Assembly: GCF_903970965.1 (NCBI RefSeq)
Contig: NZ_CAJCKW010000003.1
Coordinates: 124,001 to 188,000 of the forward strand
Source of the DNA: Aureimonas sp. ME7
GTDB taxonomy: Bacteria > Pseudomonadota > Alphaproteobacteria > Rhizobiales > Rhizobiaceae
Direction: 5' to 3'
DNA length: 64,000 nt
Shown: positions 24,366-34,943 of the stretch, one piece after another
Position numbering within the stretch: the first letter of the stretch is position 1
Layout: the number at the start of each line of letters is the position of its first letter
The notes under the pieces: generated by a model
Database searches by the model: none
Told to the model about the DNA's origin: nothing
The model's input: only the letters and a program-made list of their open reading frames with translations
Translations under genes and position numbers: made by a program

Positions 24366-24959
24366 ATGCCGCTGGACGCCTTTCTCGGGCTCCTCGTCTA
24401 CGCCTTCGTGACCTCGATCACGCCGGGGCCCAACAACATGATGCTGATGGCGTCCGGCGTGAACTTCGGGTTCCGGCGCACGATCCCGCACATGCTGGGG
24501 ATCGGGATCGGCTTCTTCGTGCTCCTGATCGCGGTCGGCTTCGGCCTCGGCGCGGTGATCCACGCCTATCCGCCGATCCAGACGGCGATGAAGGTCGCGA
24601 GCGTCGCCTACATGCTTTGGCTCGCCTGGAAGATCGCCTTTTCCCGCTCCATTGGCGAGGCGAAGGACGCCAGCCGGCCGCTGACCTTCCTGCAGGCGGC
24701 CGGGTTCCAGTGGGTGAACCCGAAGGCTTGGGCCATGGCGCTGGTCGCGATGGGCGCCTACACCAATGCCGAACGGCCGGTCCTGTCGGTGCTGCTTGTG
24801 GGAAGCGCGTTCGCGCTCGTCAACTTTCCCAGCGTGTCCAGCTGGGCGGGGTTCGGCGTCGCCCTTCGCAGCTTCCTGTCGGATCCGAAGCGCCTGCGGA
24901 TCTTCAATATCGCCATGGGGCTGGCGCTCCTGGCGACGCTCTGGCCGATGCTGCGCTGA
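24366..24959 (+). CDS. LysE-family amino-acid exporter
   Basis: 197 residues and about six membrane segments. The N-terminal FLGLLVYAFVTSITPGPNNMMLMASGVNFG is the LysE/RhtB signature (TPGPNNxM). Family members export amino acids or homoserine lactones in antiport with protons. The ATG at 24366 has AGGAG nine bases upstream and lies 32 bp after ilvH, so it is probably cotranscribed with ilvI-ilvH. From this position export of branched-chain amino acids is a reasonable but untested guess. Confidence 0.9.
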   Translation: MPLDAFLGLLVYAFVTSITPGPNNMMLMASGVNFGFRRTIPHMLGIGIGFFVLLIAVGFGLGAVIHAYPPIQTAMKVASVAYMLWLAWKIAFSRSIGEAKDASRPLTFLQAAGFQWVNPKAWAMALVAMGAYTNAERPVLSVLLVGSAFALVNFPSVSSWAGFGVALRSFLSDPKRLRIFNIAMGLALLATLWPMLR

Positions 24960-25000
24960 AAGGCTTGCCGCGCCGGCCGATTTCTGCGACGCGAAAGCCC

Positions 25001-26128
25001 ATGAAGTTCTCTCCCCAGCAGGACGAGGCGCTGGTGCGGGTGGCCGAATGGCTCCAGCGCGGCGACCAGCCGATCTTCCGCCTCTTCGGCTATGCCGGAA
25101 CGGGCAAGACGACGCTTGCGCGCCACTTCGCCGAAGGGGTGGAAGGGGGCGTCCAGTTCGCCGCCTTCACCGGCAAGGCGGCGCAGGTCCTGCGCTCCAA
25201 GGGCGCCAAATCCGCCAAGACCATCCACTCCCTGATCTACCGCCCGCGCGGCAAGGAGGCGGCGGAGGACGAGACGACTGGGACTGGCCGCGTGTCGCCG
25301 ACCTTTTCGCTCAACCGCCAGAGCCCGGTCGCCAAGGCCAAGCTCGTCGTGGTGGACGAATGCTCGATGGTGGACGAGGCGCTGGGACGCGATCTCCTGA
25401 GTTTCGGCACGCCGATCCTGGTGCTCGGCGATCCCGGCCAGCTTCCTCCCGTGTCGGGCGGCGGCTTCTTCACGGAGGCCGAGCCGGACTTTCTTCTCAC
25501 CGAGATCCACCGGCAGGCGCGCGACAACCCGATCCTTTCGCTCGCGCTGGACGCGCGCGAAGGGCGGCCGATCGCGCTCGGAGACCATGGCGCCGCCAAG
25601 GTCATCTCCAAGCGCGAGGTGGACCGCGACGAGGTGCTGGCGGCCGATCAGGTGCTGGTCGGCACCAACCGGACGCGCCGCCTCTACAACAACCGCCTGC
25701 GCGAGCTGAAGGGCTTCACCGGCGCGCTGCCGCAGTCGGGCGACAAGCTCGTGTGCCTGCGCAACGACCCCGCCAAGGGCCTCCTCAACGGCTCGCTCTG
25801 GCAGGTGATGACCGCTTCGCCCGAAACGGTGAAGCCGGGGACCAGCCTTCTCGTCAAACCCGAGGACGACGAGATCGACAAGGGCATGGCGAAGATCAAG
25901 CTTCTGAAGGAAGCCTTCGAGAACCCGTCGGCGGAAATCGCCTGGGCGACCAAGAAGCGCTACGACGATTTCGACTACGGCTACGCGCTGACCGTCCATA
26001 AGGCGCAAGGCTCGCAGTGGGACGACGTCATGCTGTTCGACGAAAGCTGGGCCTTCAAGGATTCGCGCGAGCGCTGGCTCTATACCGCCATCACGCGCGC
26101 GGCCGAGCGGCTGACCATCGTCAAGTAA
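25001..26128 (+). CDS. RecD/PIF1-like ATP-dependent DNA helicase
   Basis: 375 residues. Superfamily 1B 5'-3' helicase: Walker A GYAGTGKTTLARHFA near residue 28, FTGKAAQVLRSKG (motif Ia), VVVDECSMVDEALGRDLL (Walker B), LVLGDPGQLPPVSGGGFF (motif III), and GYALTVHKAQGSQWDDVMLFDE followed by YTAITRAAERLTIVK (motifs V-VI, UvrD_C_2). It is a compact stand-alone protein found in many alphaproteobacteria and phages, and not a RecBCD subunit. The ATG at 25001 gives MKFSPQQDEAL, the usual start. It lies 41 bp after the LysE gene and is followed by pdxJ. Confidence 0.92.
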   Translation: MKFSPQQDEALVRVAEWLQRGDQPIFRLFGYAGTGKTTLARHFAEGVEGGVQFAAFTGKAAQVLRSKGAKSAKTIHSLIYRPRGKEAAEDETTGTGRVSPTFSLNRQSPVAKAKLVVVDECSMVDEALGRDLLSFGTPILVLGDPGQLPPVSGGGFFTEAEPDFLLTEIHRQARDNPILSLALDAREGRPIALGDHGAAKVISKREVDRDEVLAADQVLVGTNRTRRLYNNRLRELKGFTGALPQSGDKLVCLRNDPAKGLLNGSLWQVMTASPETVKPGTSLLVKPEDDEIDKGMAKIKLLKEAFENPSAEIAWATKKRYDDFDYGYALTVHKAQGSQWDDVMLFDESWAFKDSRERWLYTAITRAAERLTIVK

Positions 26129-26176
26129 TCAGCGCAAGGCGCCCGCACGCGACAACCGGAGGAGACGTTTCACCCC

Positions 26177-26917
26177 ATGCCCTGCGAGCTTTCGGTCAAC
26201 CTCAACGCCGTCGCCATGCTGCGCAACCGGCGCGACCTGCCCTGGCCGAGCGTCGAGAATCTGGGGCGTGTCGCCCTTCAGTCCGGCGCCCATGGGCTGA
26301 CGGTGCATCCGCGTCCCGACCAGCGCCATATCCGTTTTCCCGACCTGCCCGTCCTGCGCCGCCTGATCGACGAGGAGTTTCCGGGCGCGGAGTTCAACGT
26401 CGAGGGTTATCCCAGCGAGGACTTCCTCCAGCTGGTTCGGGACAGCCGGCCGGAGCAGGTGACGCTGGTGCCGGACGATCCGTCCCAGCCGACATCCGAC
26501 CACGGATGGGACTTCCGCGCCCATCGAGCTCTTCTGAAAGGCGTGGTGGAACGCCTGAAAGGGGAGGGGATGCGCGTCTCGCTCTTTGCAGACGCCGATC
26601 CCGACATCATGGGGGCGGCGGCGGCAACGGGGTGCGATCGCGTCGAGCTTTATACCGGCCCCTATGGCGGCACGCATTCCGACCCGGTGGCGGCGCAAGG
26701 CTGGCTCGGCACCCTGGGCGCGGCGGGCGATGCCGCATCGGCGCTCGGGCTCGGGCTGAATGCCGGGCACGACCTGACGGTGGCGAACCTTCCGCCGCTG
26801 GTCCGCCGCCTGCCGCAGCTCGCCGAAGTCTCGATCGGGCATGGGCTGACAGCGGACGCGCTCGAATACGGAATGGCCGAAACCGTGCGCCGCTTCATCA
26901 AGGCCTGCGCCGGCTGA
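26177..26917 (+). CDS. pdxJ: Pyridoxine 5'-phosphate synthase
   Basis: 246 residues. It condenses 1-deoxyxylulose 5-phosphate with 3-amino-2-oxopropyl phosphate in DXP-dependent vitamin B6 synthesis. The TIM barrel shows [15 protein letters not shown], the catalytic HPRPDQRHI motif, [33 protein letters not shown], and [19 protein letters not shown] followed by [13 protein letters not shown]. The length agrees with the family. It lies 48 bp after the helicase gene, with GGAGGAGA about 10 bases before the ATG. Confidence 0.97.
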   Translation: MPCELSVNLNAVAMLRNRRDLPWPSVENLGRVALQSGAHGLTVHPRPDQRHIRFPDLPVLRRLIDEEFPGAEFNVEGYPSEDFLQLVRDSRPEQVTLVPDDPSQPTSDHGWDFRAHRALLKGVVERLKGEGMRVSLFADADPDIMGAAAATGCDRVELYTGPYGGTHSDPVAAQGWLGTLGAAGDAASALGLGLNAGHDLTVANLPPLVRRLPQLAEVSIGHGLTADALEYGMAETVRRFIKACAG

Positions 26918-27283
26918 CGCCGGCCTGAAACGCGTTTGAACTGGATAAGGACTTGGCCTCTCGGCGCGCGCATGGCGTCGCTGCATGGCGAGATATCGAG
27001 CCTCGGTCGGAACGTCTTCGCGCTTTTGCGCTGGTTCGGTGGGCCGGCGGTGGCAGCGTGTCCTACTCCAAGTCAGGCGCGGAGCGCGGGGCCTGTGAAC
27101 GGCCGACCCGGAGATTGGCTGGTTTTCCGTGCCTCATGCTTCAGCGCCGATCTCGTCGAGTGGAGAGAACTGCCGCTTCGGAAAGCCACGATGGTTCGTG
27201 GCCTTGGAAATCGACGTGGCGCAACGGGCTATCCTGCTGTTCCAGCATGCCGATCCGGCGCAGCGGCAGCCCCTCGCGCGCTC
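26918..27283. other. Non-coding gap between pdxJ and the chemoreceptor gene
   Basis: 366 bases between convergent genes. No recognisable gene, RNA or repeat was seen. The frames open across it have no family resemblance. No T-run terminator stands out, although the pdxJ stop lies within a GCCGGC/GCCGGC inverted repeat. Confidence 0.5.
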
Positions 27284-29224
27284 CTAGAACTCCTCCCAGC
27301 TGTCGCGCTCAGTGGCCGGGCGGGAAGCGGGCTTGGCGCCCTGCATCACCCGCAACTGCGGAACGGCACGCTGCGAGGCCGGCGGGGAGGGGGCATGGTT
27401 TCGGGGCGCTGCGACGCTTCTCGTGCGACCGGGCTGCGTCGTTCCGCTGGCATGGCTCGTGGCGAAGCGAGCGACGATTTCGGCGAGTTGCTCGGTCTCG
27501 CCGGTGAGGTTTTGCGCGGCGGCCGTGGTTTCCTCCACCATCGCCGCGTTCTGCTGGGTGACCTTGTCCATCTGATCGGCGGCCGTGGAGACTTCCTTCA
27601 ACGACGCCGCCTGTTCGCGCGCGCCTCGCGCCATCTTGTCGATGGCGTCCGCGACGCCCGCCACCTGAGACACGATCTCGCGCAGCCGCTCGCCTGACGT
27701 CGACACGAGGCTCACACCCTGACCCACCTGCGCCGTGGAGGTCGAGATGAGATCCTTGATCTCCTTGGCGGCTTCCGCCGAGCGCTGGGCAAGCCCGCGC
27801 ACCTCTTGCGCGACGACGGCAAAGCCGCGTCCCGCCTCGCCGGCGCGCGCCGCCTCGACGCCCGCGTTGAGCGCCAGGAGGTTGGTCTGGAAGGCGATCT
27901 CGTCGATCACCCCGATGATGCGGCTGATCTTGGCCGAGGACTGCTCGATCTCGCCCATGGCGCGCACGGCATCGGCCATCACGTCGCCGCCCCGTTCCGC
28001 TTCCTGCCGGGCCTGTCCTGCCGCCGCATGGGCCCGGGCGGCGCTTTGAGCGGTCGCATCGACGCCGCGCGTCACGTCGGCGAGGGCCGCCACGGTCTGC
28101 TCGAGGCTCGCCGCCTGCTGCTCGGTGCGTTGCGACAGGTCGCCGGCCGCCACTGCGATTTCCCCGAGGCCTACCCGCATCGTGCCGACCGCGCCCACGA
28201 CCTGCCCGATCGTCGATTCCAACTGCTCGACCGAAGCGTTGAAGCGCTGGCGGATCGGTTCGAACTCGCCCGCCACCGGCCCCGGCATGCGCACCGTGAG
28301 GTCGCCGGCCGCCAGCCGCTCGAAGCTCGCCTCCACCTCGTTGACGAAGACGCGCAGGTCCTCCGACTTGGCATCGTCGATCGCGGCGCGGCGGGCCCGC
28401 TCCGTTTCGCCGGCCGAGCGTGAGGCTGACGCTTCCACCTCGAGACGGTGGCGCTCGATCACCGAATGGCGCAGCGCCTCGACGGAACGAGCGATCATCC
28501 CGATCTCGTCGCCACGATCCGTGCTTCCCACGGGATGGTCCGTGCGCCCGGCCGCCACGTCGCCGATGGCGTCCGTCAGCGTCCGCAACGGAGCCAGCAT
28601 GCGACGCGTCGCCCAGAAGAACACGAGACCCACGAAGAGCGCGGCACCGGCGCAGATCGCGATCAGCTTGATCTGCACGTCGTGGACGGTTGCCAGGAAT
28701 TCGGACTGCGGCAGGCCGACATACAGGATGCCGATCACCTCTCCCGCCGCGTTGCGGATCGGATCGTAGGCGGTGAAGAAGGGGGTGCCGAGAATGTCCG
28801 CTTCGCCCCGATAGCTCTTGCCCTCTTTCAGGACCGTGTCGAAGACCGGGCCGGGAGAAAGGTTCGTCCCCACCGCCCGCGCGCCGTCCGGCTTCTTGAC
28901 GTTGGTGGCGATCCGCTTGTCGGCCAGGAACACGGTGGCCGTGCCGCCGACGAGCGACTTGATCCGGTCCACCGGCTCGCTGAAATCGTTCAGCGCCTTC
29001 GTCCCGACATAAAGCGTGTCGCCGCGCCGCGAGAAACCTTCGCCGTAGTTGCCAAGGACATCCCAGGCCACGCGCATGTTGACCTCCTGCCGGTCCGTCG
29101 CGTCGGCGCGCGCGTCCTGGTTCAGGAGGAAATAGCCGCAGCCCGCAATCAGCGCGGTAATCGCCACGAGGCCAATGGCGATCGAGCACACGAGCTTGGT
29201 CGGAAGCATGAAGGTCTTGAGCAT
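27284..29224 (-). CDS. Methyl-accepting chemotaxis protein with periplasmic Cache domain
   Basis: 646 residues. TM1 is near residues 10-33 (SIAIGLVAITALIAGCGYFLL), followed by a periplasmic single-Cache domain (TVFLADKRIATNV, then GEADILGTPFFTAYDPIRNAAGEVIGILYVGLP), TM2 near 187-208, HAMP units (TRRMLAPLRTLTDAIGDVAAG; also FERLAAGDLTVRMPGP), and the signalling hairpin with FQTNLLALNAGVEAARAGEAG. The extreme C-terminus is DSWEEF, a WEEF-type CheR/CheB docking pentapeptide after a flexible Pro/Ser-rich linker. The ATG at 29224 is preferred over a TTG two codons upstream. It stands alone, with no che genes near, so it feeds a chemotaxis cluster encoded elsewhere. The ligand is unknown; this Cache type often binds small organic acids. 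Confidence 0.93.
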   Translation of the reverse strand: MLKTFMLPTKLVCSIAIGLVAITALIAGCGYFLLNQDARADATDRQEVNMRVAWDVLGNYGEGFSRRGDTLYVGTKALNDFSEPVDRIKSLVGGTATVFLADKRIATNVKKPDGARAVGTNLSPGPVFDTVLKEGKSYRGEADILGTPFFTAYDPIRNAAGEVIGILYVGLPQSEFLATVHDVQIKLIAICAGAALFVGLVFFWATRRMLAPLRTLTDAIGDVAAGRTDHPVGSTDRGDEIGMIARSVEALRHSVIERHRLEVEASASRSAGETERARRAAIDDAKSEDLRVFVNEVEASFERLAAGDLTVRMPGPVAGEFEPIRQRFNASVEQLESTIGQVVGAVGTMRVGLGEIAVAAGDLSQRTEQQAASLEQTVAALADVTRGVDATAQSAARAHAAAGQARQEAERGGDVMADAVRAMGEIEQSSAKISRIIGVIDEIAFQTNLLALNAGVEAARAGEAGRGFAVVAQEVRGLAQRSAEAAKEIKDLISTSTAQVGQGVSLVSTSGERLREIVSQVAGVADAIDKMARGAREQAASLKEVSTAADQMDKVTQQNAAMVEETTAAAQNLTGETEQLAEIVARFATSHASGTTQPGRTRSVAAPRNHAPSPPASQRAVPQLRVMQGAKPASRPATERDSWEEF

Positions 29225-29482
29225 CGGCAACGTCCTGAACGAATTGGCCTATTCAAGACGAGATGCGTTTCGATCCTCCTAATCGCCGTTTGGACTGCCG
29301 ATCACGCTTTGGTCAAAGCGCAACCCGGACGCGACATGTCCGCCGGGAGCGCCGTCCCCAGGGCATTCCGAGGTTTGGGCGGCGGAGGAGCGTCGAGCGT
29401 CCATCGGTTCCAGGATTTCGCGCAGGACCAGACTCCGGATCGAGGAACGCCCTTGCCAAGTGCGGAGCATCCTTCTAAACCC

Positions 29483-29505
29483 GCGTACCGTAACGTACGG
29501 TACGC
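29483..29505. promoter_or_regulatory. Perfect palindromic operator upstream of the TetR-ilvC pair
   Basis: Ten-base arms GCGTACCGTA and TACGGTACGC flank a 3-base centre ACG. The site ends 22 bp before the TetR-family start codon and overlaps where the promoter should be. TetR regulators normally bind such near-perfect inverted repeats, so this is most likely the autoregulatory operator, which would also control ilvC. Confidence 0.7.
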
Positions 29506-29527
29506 ATTAGTCAGGAGGAGCGACGCT

Positions 29528-31250
<1,723 letters not shown>

Positions 31251-31315
31251 GTCGTCGCGCGCGGGATGCCGGTCCGGCCTCCCGCGAGCCGATGACGCCA
31301 GGAACCTTCCATAGC

Positions 31316-31344
31316 AGCGATGGGCCGCACCCCGGCCCATCGCT
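31316..31344 (+). terminator. Hairpin downstream of ilvC
   Basis: AGCGATGGGCC pairs perfectly with GGCCCATCGCT (11 bp) around a 7-base loop, 65 bp after the ilvC stop. No T-run follows, so it is either a weak terminator or a 3' stabilising structure. Confidence 0.55.
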
Positions 31345-31425
31345 TGGATGCGATGGATAAGATTCAAGCGGTGCTAACCTTTGGGCGCGTAAGTTCGCGT
31401 CAGGTTCATCGGCCAGGGGCTCGGC

Positions 31426-31836
31426 ATGTCTGCCCTTCCACATCCTTCCATCGACGACAACGAGCGCCGGGTCGCGCCGCGCACGCGCACGCTGCGCAGT
31501 GCCAAGATCCTCTTCAACAACCGCTATTCGACCTTCGACTGCGTCCTGCGCAACATTTCCTCGACCGGCGCCCTGTTGACGATCGACCCGTCCGTGCCGC
31601 TTCCCAAGGTCTTCGAGATCCGCATCGGCGACGATCCGATCCGTCCCGCCAAACTCGTGTATCGACGCGAGGCCTTCGCCGGCATCCACTTCCTCGACGT
31701 CGCGGAAGAGGGGGAAGGCGAAATGGACTTTTCGGGGCACGAGCGCGAGGCGGCGTCGGCGGACGAGGGCCTGCGCATCCATCCACGCCCGCTGCCCCAG
31801 GCGCTTGTGCAGCGCCTACCCTGGTTTCACAGCTGA
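31426..31836 (+). CDS. PilZ domain protein
   Basis: 136 residues, mostly one PilZ domain that binds cyclic di-GMP. The two ligand motifs are present: RxxxR as RVAPR (residues 15-19) and N-x-S-x-x-G as NISSTG (43-48), where Asn replaces the usual Asp. The strand FEIRIGDDPIRPAKLVYRRE and the FAGIHFLD segment complete the barrel. No second domain is present, so it would act as a small c-di-GMP-responsive adaptor. It stands alone between ilvC and tRNA-Lys. Confidence 0.88.
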   Translation: MSALPHPSIDDNERRVAPRTRTLRSAKILFNNRYSTFDCVLRNISSTGALLTIDPSVPLPKVFEIRIGDDPIRPAKLVYRREAFAGIHFLDVAEEGEGEMDFSGHEREAASADEGLRIHPRPLPQALVQRLPWFHS

Positions 31837-31850
31837 GGCCGAAGGCTCCG

Positions 31851-31867
31851 ATATCGCATTGCGATAT
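31851..31867. promoter_or_regulatory. Short perfect palindrome between PilZ gene and tRNA-Lys
   Basis: ATATCGCA-T-TGCGATAT is a perfect inverted repeat with a one-base centre, AT-rich compared with the surroundings. It is too tight for an RNA hairpin loop, so a protein-binding site is more likely, perhaps for the tRNA promoter 70-90 bp downstream. No known consensus was recognised. Confidence 0.35.
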
Positions 31868-31940
31868 TAGGGCTGGACAAGCCTCCCAGCTTCCACTAGA
31901 AGCCCCTCAGACGCCGATCGCAACAGCGCTTCGTCGTTCC

Positions 31941-32016
<76 letters not shown>

Positions 32017-32558
32017 TATGCTAACTGATATATGACAGTTCGCATCATTGTGTTCGATGCCCAGTTGCTTCAACTGAAGAGCGTCTGAAGAAACTAGATT
32101 TCCATTCTTCGCGCCATACGGTTTTTGCTCGATCCGTTTGTTTCGCTTGGTGATCAAGCTTTCGATGGCTGCGATTCTCGAATCGCGTTGCCGGGAACAC
32201 GATGCTTGCGCGGAGCAGCAACAGGGTCGGATTCCAAGTCCGCAGGTCGAGATTTGAATAGGGTGAGGAAGCTATCACAACGAAGGTCGTTGTGCCGAAG
32301 TGTGGACCTCGACTGCTTCCCCGGACAGGCGCTGAGCGACCGCTTGAGGGGCTCGGTAGCGACCGCTCTTAGGGTTAGGCGGGGTGATGAGCCAATCGTC
32401 AGCCCCCACCGCGTTCGGACGACCGAAATCGACGCGACGGTTTGCCTTCCGTCGACGAATCGATCCCGGCATTCGTTCGGGCGGCAAGGCCAATACGCCT
32501 CGATGCGTCGGGTTTCCCGGCCCACGCGGAAGCTTTAAGGCCGCGTCGCCGCGAAGTG
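32017..32558. other. Gap with lower GC content after tRNA-Lys
   Basis: 542 bases with no recognisable gene on either strand. The first 250 bases are visibly richer in A/T than the genome average (for example TATGCTAACTGATATATGAC). Composition and the position next to a tRNA 3' end could mark an old insertion or deletion site, but no repeated tRNA end, integrase or transposase remnant was seen. Confidence 0.5.
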
Positions 32559-33629
32559 TCAGATGACCTTTCCGCGGGCGGCGACCGGCCAGCGTTCCAC
32601 CTGTCCGCTTTCCAGGACGACATGCACCGCATCGACCATGTTGGTCACAACGCAAGCATGGTTCGGCACGATCCGGATGCGGTCGCCGACCTTCAATCCG
32701 ATGTTCCCGCTTGACACGATCCGGCCGTGCTCCTCCGAGAGCTGATCGATCGTCAGATCCGGTCGGCCCAGAACCGCGCCGTGTCCCGTGAGACCCAGAA
32801 GATCCGAAGTCAGGACCTTGCTGCCCGCGTCGATGATGGCACGGTTTGCGGTCGGCACGGACACCACGGTCGCCAGGACCGTCAGGGCGCAATCGTCCAG
32901 GCCGGCCACGCCACGGGCGACCAGCGAGCGATCGTTGTAGACATAGGTGCCCGGGCGATATTCGGTGACGATCCCGTGCGTGGCCGCCGTCCAGATGTCG
33001 GGGGAGCCGCCGGACGTGACGCGCGGAACGGGGATGCCGGCCGCCTCGATCCGTGACTTGGCAGCGCGCAGGAAATCCGCCGCCCGTTCGGCTCCGCCGG
33101 CCGCCGGGTAGGTCATCAGTCCGTCGAATACGAGGGCGGGCGCGTTGCCGATGGCGATCGCCAAATCGCAGGCGGCTTCGGGCGAGGGGACGCCGCAGCG
33201 CTGTCCGCCGGTGTCGCATTCCACCAGGACCCGGAGAGGTTCGGGCGCCCCCGCGAAGCCCTCCGACAAGCCGGCCACCACCGTTTCGTTGTCGGCAACG
33301 ACCGACAGGCGCACCCGTTGGGCCAGGGACGCCAGACGCGCGACCTTCGCCCTGCCGATGACGTTGTAGGTGATCATCACGTCGCCGACGGTCGGCAGAC
33401 CATCCACCATCGCCTCCGCTTCGCTCACCTTCTGGCAGGTGATGCCGACGGCGCCCGCTTCGATCTGGAGGCGTGCGATCTGCGGCAGCTTGTGCGTCTT
33501 GATGTGGGGCCGCGCCGCAAGACCCGCGCCGTCTGCATGCATCTGGAAGCGTTCGATGTTGGCGCGAACCGTCGGCAAATCGACGACGACGGCTGGCGTT
33601 TCGAGGTCGTCGAGGGCTCGGACGGTCAT
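32559..33629 (-). CDS. DSD1/D-threonine-aldolase-type PLP enzyme
   Basis: 356 residues. A fold-type III PLP enzyme with an alanine-racemase-like barrel: the PLP lysine lies in ARPHIKTHKLPQIARLQ near residue 43, the barrel continues with VLVECDTGGQRCGVPS and LMTYPAAGG, and the C-terminal domain has PNHACVVTN. The H-x-C pair is the zinc site of eukaryotic D-serine dehydratase (DSD1); D-threonine aldolases usually have H-x-D. This favours D-serine or beta-hydroxy-D-amino-acid dehydration, giving 2-aminoacrylate-type products. GAGGAG precedes the ATG. It is divergent from ridA, whose product destroys such enamines. Confidence 0.85.
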   Translation of the reverse strand: MTVRALDDLETPAVVVDLPTVRANIERFQMHADGAGLAARPHIKTHKLPQIARLQIEAGAVGITCQKVSEAEAMVDGLPTVGDVMITYNVIGRAKVARLASLAQRVRLSVVADNETVVAGLSEGFAGAPEPLRVLVECDTGGQRCGVPSPEAACDLAIAIGNAPALVFDGLMTYPAAGGAERAADFLRAAKSRIEAAGIPVPRVTSGGSPDIWTAATHGIVTEYRPGTYVYNDRSLVARGVAGLDDCALTVLATVVSVPTANRAIIDAGSKVLTSDLLGLTGHGAVLGRPDLTIDQLSEEHGRIVSSGNIGLKVGDRIRIVPNHACVVTNMVDAVHVVLESGQVERWPVAARGKVI

Positions 33630-33652
33630 GATGATCTCCTCGAATAAACCGT

Positions 33653-33725
33653 TTGACTTGTTTTGAGGCCTGCCCCTTTATACGTCAATCCGAAATTTCA
33701 GACTGATGTCCGCTATTGTGGACAT
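33653..33725 (+). promoter_or_regulatory. Promoter and palindromic operator for ridA-iclR-M81 genes
   Basis: TTGACT (33653-33658) and TTTATA (33677-33682) are 18 bp apart. About 20 bp downstream lies the inverted repeat ATGTCC-N8-GGACAT (33706-33725), centred between the expected start point and the ridA ATG. An IclR-type gene two positions downstream is the obvious candidate to bind it; the site also lies in the divergent region of the DSD1-type gene. Confidence 0.5.
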
Positions 33726-33744
33726 TGATGGGGATGCAACCAAT

Positions 33745-34125
33745 ATGCTCAAGCGCTACGGAGCCGGCGAGACCGGTGCTGGCGGCAAGCCGCTGCCCTT
33801 CGCCCGTGCGGTGGAGGCCGACGGCTGGCTCTACGTGTCCGGTCAGGTGGCGATGGAGAACGGCGAAATCGTTCCGGGTGGCATCGTCCAGCAGACGAAG
33901 AAGACCATGGAGAACCTGATCGCGATCCTGACCGAGGCCGGCTACGGCCTCGAGGACGTCGTGCGCGTCGGCGTCTGGCTTGACGACCCCCGCGACTTCT
34001 GGAGCTTCAACGGCGTGTATGCCGAGTATTTCGGTGCAACTCCGCCGGCGCGTGCGTGCGTGCAGTCCTCCATGATGGTGGACTGCAAGGTCGAGATCGA
34101 CTGCGTGGCCTTCAAGCGGAAGTAA
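33745..34125 (+). CDS. RidA (YjgF/YER057c/UK114) family enamine deaminase
   Basis: 126 residues. Members hydrolyse reactive enamine/imine intermediates such as 2-aminoacrylate to keto acids. Conserved parts: PFARAVEADGWLYVSGQVAMENG, VQQTKKTMENLIAILTEAGYGLEDVVRVGVWLDD, and the C-terminal PARACVQSSMMVDCKVEIDCVAF with the active-site arginine. The ATG at 33745 gives the standard MLKRYG start; an upstream ATG (33706) would overlap the palindromic operator and adds a non-conserved stretch. It is divergent from the DSD1-type gene and 11 bp before the IclR gene. Confidence 0.93.
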   Translation: MLKRYGAGETGAGGKPLPFARAVEADGWLYVSGQVAMENGEIVPGGIVQQTKKTMENLIAILTEAGYGLEDVVRVGVWLDDPRDFWSFNGVYAEYFGATPPARACVQSSMMVDCKVEIDCVAFKRK

Positions 34126-34136
34126 GGAGCCGAGCG

Positions 34137-34937
34137 GTGGACGATCCGGTGCAGCAGGACGCCAAGGAGCCCAAGGCAAGCGCGACGTCGGCGCGCTCGC
34201 GCGGGCTCGACCGTGCCCTCGACATCCTGGACGCCCTCGCTACGGCGCGCCGGCCGCTGCGCGCGAACGAGATCGCCGTGATCCTGTCTGCTCCCCGCTC
34301 CTCCGTCTACGAACTGACCTCGCTCCTTCTCGGGCGGGGTTTCCTGGAGGACGTGGGTGATGGTCGCCTGTTCTTGGGCGAGAAGATCTATCTCCTCGGG
34401 TCCGCCTATTCCGCCGTATCCGGACGGCAGGTGGCGGTGACCGCGGCTCTCAAGCGGATCGTCGCCGAGACCGGGGAAACCTCGCAGTTCTGCAAGCTCG
34501 ACGGCAACCGATACTATGTCGGTGCCCAGCAGGAGGGCTCCCGGCCGTTTCGTATCTCCACCGATATCGGCGAACGGGTGCCCCTGACCTGGACCGCCTC
34601 GGGACGTCTTCTCGTGGACCACCTGACGCGCGACGAAATCCGCGCCTTCCTAGGGGAGGGGGACTTCGAACTGCCCGGAGGCGTGCCGATCGAGGAGGAG
34701 CGCTTCCTCGGCGAGGTGGAGGGCGCGAGAGCCGCGGGCCATTTCACGTTCGACAGCGCACTCGACAGCTACACCCATTGTTTTGCCGTGCCGGTTCGCC
34801 GGCCGGATGGAAAGGCCGTCGCCACGCTCTGCATCGTCGCCCCGCGCGGCGACGCGAAGACGAACCACGCGGCCTACCTCGACAGCCTGAAAGGCGCAGC
34901 TGCCGCGCTCGAACCTCATTTCACGGATGCCCGGTAG
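34137..34937 (+). CDS. IclR-family transcriptional regulator
   Basis: 266 residues. The N-terminal winged HTH is GLDRALDILDALATARRPLRANEIAVILSAPRSSVYELTSLLLGRGFLE, and the C-terminal effector domain contains FCKLDGNRYYVGAQ, ISTDIGERVPLTWTASGRLL and YTHCFAVPVRRPDGKAVATLCIV. IclR proteins usually control adjacent catabolic operons. The GTG at 34137 is chosen because AAGGAG lies eight bases upstream and it starts just after ridA. The M81 gene starts 6 bp after its stop, so ridA-iclR-M81 and probably the ABC genes form one operon. Confidence 0.9.
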   Translation: MDDPVQQDAKEPKASATSARSRGLDRALDILDALATARRPLRANEIAVILSAPRSSVYELTSLLLGRGFLEDVGDGRLFLGEKIYLLGSAYSAVSGRQVAVTAALKRIVAETGETSQFCKLDGNRYYVGAQQEGSRPFRISTDIGERVPLTWTASGRLLVDHLTRDEIRAFLGEGDFELPGGVPIEEERFLGEVEGARAAGHFTFDSALDSYTHCFAVPVRRPDGKAVATLCIVAPRGDAKTNHAAYLDSLKGAAAALEPHFTDAR

Positions 34938-34943
34938 GGTCCC

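Noticed and set aside
33706-33744. Longer N-terminus for RidA from an ATG at 33706
   Set aside because: It would add 13 non-conserved residues over a palindromic operator; the family start is at 33745.
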